From assembly GCA_024698345.1 (NCBI GenBank), contig JAILRH010000176.1, positions 1 through 34,315 of the forward strand: DNA of 34,315 nucleotides. Direction: 5' to 3'. Shown here in pieces: positions 32,963 to 34,315 of the stretch. Position numbers and translations under genes: made by a program. The notes beneath the pieces are model-generated. The model saw only the letters and a list, made by a program, of their open reading frames with translations. It was not told the DNA's origin and searched no databases. Position 1 is the first letter of the stretch; the number at the start of each line of letters is the position of its first letter. The stretch comes from Lachnospiraceae bacterium (GTDB taxonomy: Bacteria; Bacillota; Clostridia; Lachnospirales; Lachnospiraceae).

Positions 32963-33841
32963 ATAAAAAAGCTAATATCACAATTGATTAGAACAATCAC
33001 AGCAACTATAATAATTTCAATAATTACAGCAGCTACAGTATTCTCGTTGCCTGTCGGCAATATTGAGGTGCAGTGCAAGGAACGGGAAGAAGAGCCGTGG
33101 GATATTCATGCACAGTCAGCGGTTCTGATTGATGGAGAAAATGGAAGGGTTTTATTTGGAAAAAATCCCGATGAGAAGAGAAGTATTGCCAGTACAACAA
33201 AGATAATGACATGTATTATAGCACTTGAAAATTCAAGCCCCGATGATATTGTCGAGGTGTCATCGAGAGCTGCTGCAATGCCAAAAGTAAATATGAGAAC
33301 TAAAGCCGGTGAAAAATATAAAATGAATGATTTGTTGTATGCGATGATGCTTGAGTCCTACAATGATGTTGCGGTAGCTATTGCAGAACATATTTCGGGT
33401 TCGGTGGAAAACTTTGCGGTTCTTATGAATGAAAAGGCTGTTGCGTTAGGAGCCTACAATACTAATTTTGTTACACCAAACGGTCTTGATGCGGATAATC
33501 ATTATTCCACAGCGTATGATATGGCACTAATTGGAGCATATGCAATAAGGGAAAAAAGATTTTTGGAAATAGTAAATAAAAAAACACACAGTTTTAATGA
33601 AATGACGGGAAAACGATGTATTATTGTTAATAACAAAAACGGTTTTCTTGGGATGGAGAGTGAATCAATTGGAATTAAGACCGGTTTTACGGGAAAGGCA
33701 GGATATTGTTTCGTGGGAGCGGTAGATAATAATGGACACAGATTGATAAGTGTGGTTCTTGGAAGCGGGTGGCCTCCAAATAAGACTTTTAAGTGGAATG
33801 ATACAAAAAGATTAATTGCCTATGGGAGAAAGCACCAATGA
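32963..33841 (+). CDS. D-Ala-D-Ala carboxypeptidase (PBP5/DacF family), apparent ATA start
   Basis: A secreted serine peptidase that trims the terminal D-alanine from peptidoglycan stem peptides. All three penicillin-binding motifs are intact: STTK (S77-K80, numbered from the ATA), SYN (132-134) and KTG (239-241). The best start is problematic: a strong GGGGAGGTGG (32949-32958) is followed at ideal spacing by ATA at 32963, reading (M)KKLISQLIRTITATIIISII, a textbook signal peptide. In-frame ATGs exist only at 32870 and 32885, inside scpB and before the terminator, and would bury the signal peptide; a TTG at 32984 is too far from the site. The usual PBP5 C-terminal domain is missing and seems to continue in the overlapping ORF at 33838. 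Confidence 0.85.
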   Translation: MKKLISQLIRTITATIIISIITAATVFSLPVGNIEVQCKEREEEPWDIHAQSAVLIDGENGRVLFGKNPDEKRSIASTTKIMTCIIALENSSPDDIVEVSSRAAAMPKVNMRTKAGEKYKMNDLLYAMMLESYNDVAVAIAEHISGSVENFAVLMNEKAVALGAYNTNFVTPNGLDADNHYSTAYDMALIGAYAIREKRFLEIVNKKTHSFNEMTGKRCIIVNNKNGFLGMESESIGIKTGFTGKAGYCFVGAVDNNGHRLISVVLGSGWPPNKTFKWNDTKRLIAYGRKHQ

Positions 33842-34011
33842 ATAAAGGCGATTATGTTGGACGGTATTATCTGATTGTAAATGATAAAGTTGAGAAAACT
33901 TTTGAAATTGTGTTGTCTGATAAAATTGAAAAGCGAGATTATTGTTATATTGTGAAACAGATATTTAAATTTTTCTTTTTACACTATAATAAAATAACAT
34001 TAAATAATTAA
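33838..34011 (+). CDS. Small ORF resembling a PBP5 C-terminal domain, coupled to the carboxypeptidase
   Basis: A 57-residue ORF whose ATG overlaps the carboxypeptidase stop as ATGA. It reads MNKGDYVGRYYLIVNDKVEK, then TFEIVLSDKIEKRDYCYIVK and a hydrophobic FKFFFLHY. The pattern VG-x-YYLIVNDK ... IVLSDKIEK-x-DYCYIVK parallels the C-terminal beta domain of DacF-type proteins and lines up with the last part of the pseudogene at 30714 (VGRIEYYIGNKQIGEVDLIS). So it looks like the detached C-terminal domain of the preceding protein, separated by a frameshift or kept as a coupled subunit. No ribosome site of its own is seen, consistent with coupling. Confidence 0.6.
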   Translation: MNKGDYVGRYYLIVNDKVEKTFEIVLSDKIEKRDYCYIVKQIFKFFFLHYNKITLNN

Positions 34012-34078
34012 AAATAAAAGTAAGAAGGCTATCGCATTTTGATAATAATCTTAACAATATTAAGATAGTAATATATAA

Positions 34079-34108
34079 TTGCAAATGGAAGTTTTATTAT
34101 GGTATAGT
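34079..34108 (+). promoter_or_regulatory. Promoter before the right-end structured RNA
   Basis: TTGCAA at 34079-34084, 18-bp spacer, TATAGT at 34103-34108 with an extended TGG before it (34100-34102). Confidence 0.5.
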
Positions 34109-34109
34109 A

Positions 34110-34315
34110 GTGTGGGTGTCTTGAAGTGACATTATATTGGAAACGAAGATGATTATAGATCCAAAGGAAGATAATAGATAGTGTCAAGTGACATATGAAA
34201 AAATGAGTTAAAGAAAAAAGGCTCAAAAGTGAACCTTGAAAATGTAAATATATAGGTTGTGGTGTACTGACGCCACCCTTGACAGCACAAAAAGAACTGC
34301 TGTAGGTCGGTTACC
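34110..34315 (+). ncRNA. Hairpin-rich RNA, possible 5' end of a group II intron, running off the edge
   Basis: No long ORF is present. The sequence starts GTGTG, which fits the GUGYG 5' end of group II introns, and folds into successive short stems: TTGGA/TCCAA, AACCT/AGGTT (34232-34236 with 34254-34258), GTGGTGT/ACGCCAC (34259-34265 with 34270-34276) and ACAGC/GCTGT (34282-34286 with 34299-34303). A near-repeat of GTGTC-x-AAGTGACAT occurs twice. The compact multi-stem layout is like intron domain I, but the rest lies outside the window, so a cis-regulatory leader or other ncRNA is equally possible. From 34012 to 34078 I see only AT-rich spacer. Confidence 0.4.

Overview
The window comes from a low-GC, Gram-positive anaerobe of the Clostridia, most likely a Lachnospiraceae member (Lachnospira/Eubacterium/Butyrivibrio-like). 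The reasons are the AT-rich sequence with strong Shine-Dalgarno sites, RNase Y, a CGAAC-N4-GTTCG SOS box before recA, an LTA-synthase-family protein, a Re-citrate-synthase-like enzyme, and gene orders shared with Firmicutes (yicC-gmk-rpoZ; rimO-pgsA; recA-recX-rny; and an order resembling Bacillus nudF-spoIIM-xerD-drm-pupG-dacF ... scpA-scpB-dac). It is mostly chromosomal housekeeping sequence, with a small accessory island in the middle and decayed or split genes at both ends. No rRNA, tRNA or CRISPR array was seen.

Layout. 1-0.97 kb: the 3' part of a PoNi-type (DUF1910/DUF1911) immunity gene and a small gene of unknown function whose natural N-terminus lies in another frame. 1.0-5.9 kb: argH (-), a tRNA-dihydrouridine synthase coupled to a zinc-ribbon protein (+), and rqcH/NFACT (-). 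6.06-10.1 kb: yicC-gmk-rpoZ, rimO and pgsA. 10.2-13.2 kb: a class I aminotransferase and a Re-citrate-synthase-like DRE-TIM enzyme, separated by tandem repeats and a perfect 20-bp palindrome. 13.3-17.6 kb (accessory): two paralogous TPR/coiled-coil/tail-anchored proteins flank a 53-residue EF-hand protein, a methyltransferase gene with an in-frame amber codon, and an HNH endonuclease. The second paralog is followed by a 98-nt nested palindromic element. 17.7-24.9 kb: SOS-controlled recA with recX, then rny, proC, an ADP-ribose-type Nudix hydrolase, a membrane protein in the spoIIM position, and xerD. 25.2-30.7 kb: DAHP synthase (-) and the deoB-udp-LtaS-like operon. 30.7-34.0 kb: a D-Ala-D-Ala carboxypeptidase pseudogene lacking two of its three active-site motifs, scpA-scpB, and a second carboxypeptidase with catalytic motifs intact. 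That second gene appears to start at an ATA codon, and its C-terminal domain continues in a separate overlapping ORF. 34.1 kb to the edge: a promoter followed by a hairpin-rich RNA starting GTGTG, possibly the 5' end of a group II intron.

Functionally, yicC-gmk-rpoZ and rimO-pgsA serve RNA metabolism, nucleotides, translation and phospholipid synthesis. The aminotransferase and citrate-synthase-like enzyme would link oxaloacetate/acetyl-CoA to 2-oxoglutarate and glutamate. recA-recX is a damage-inducible recombination unit. deoB-udp salvages nucleosides, and scpAB is the SMC-associated kleisin complex. The best candidate for an undescribed system is the 14.3-17.6 kb island (EF-hand protein, methyltransferase, HNH nuclease, duplicated tail-anchored TPR protein), although its methyltransferase looks broken in this strain. 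All assignments were made by eye from motifs, start sites and gene order; no database search was run.
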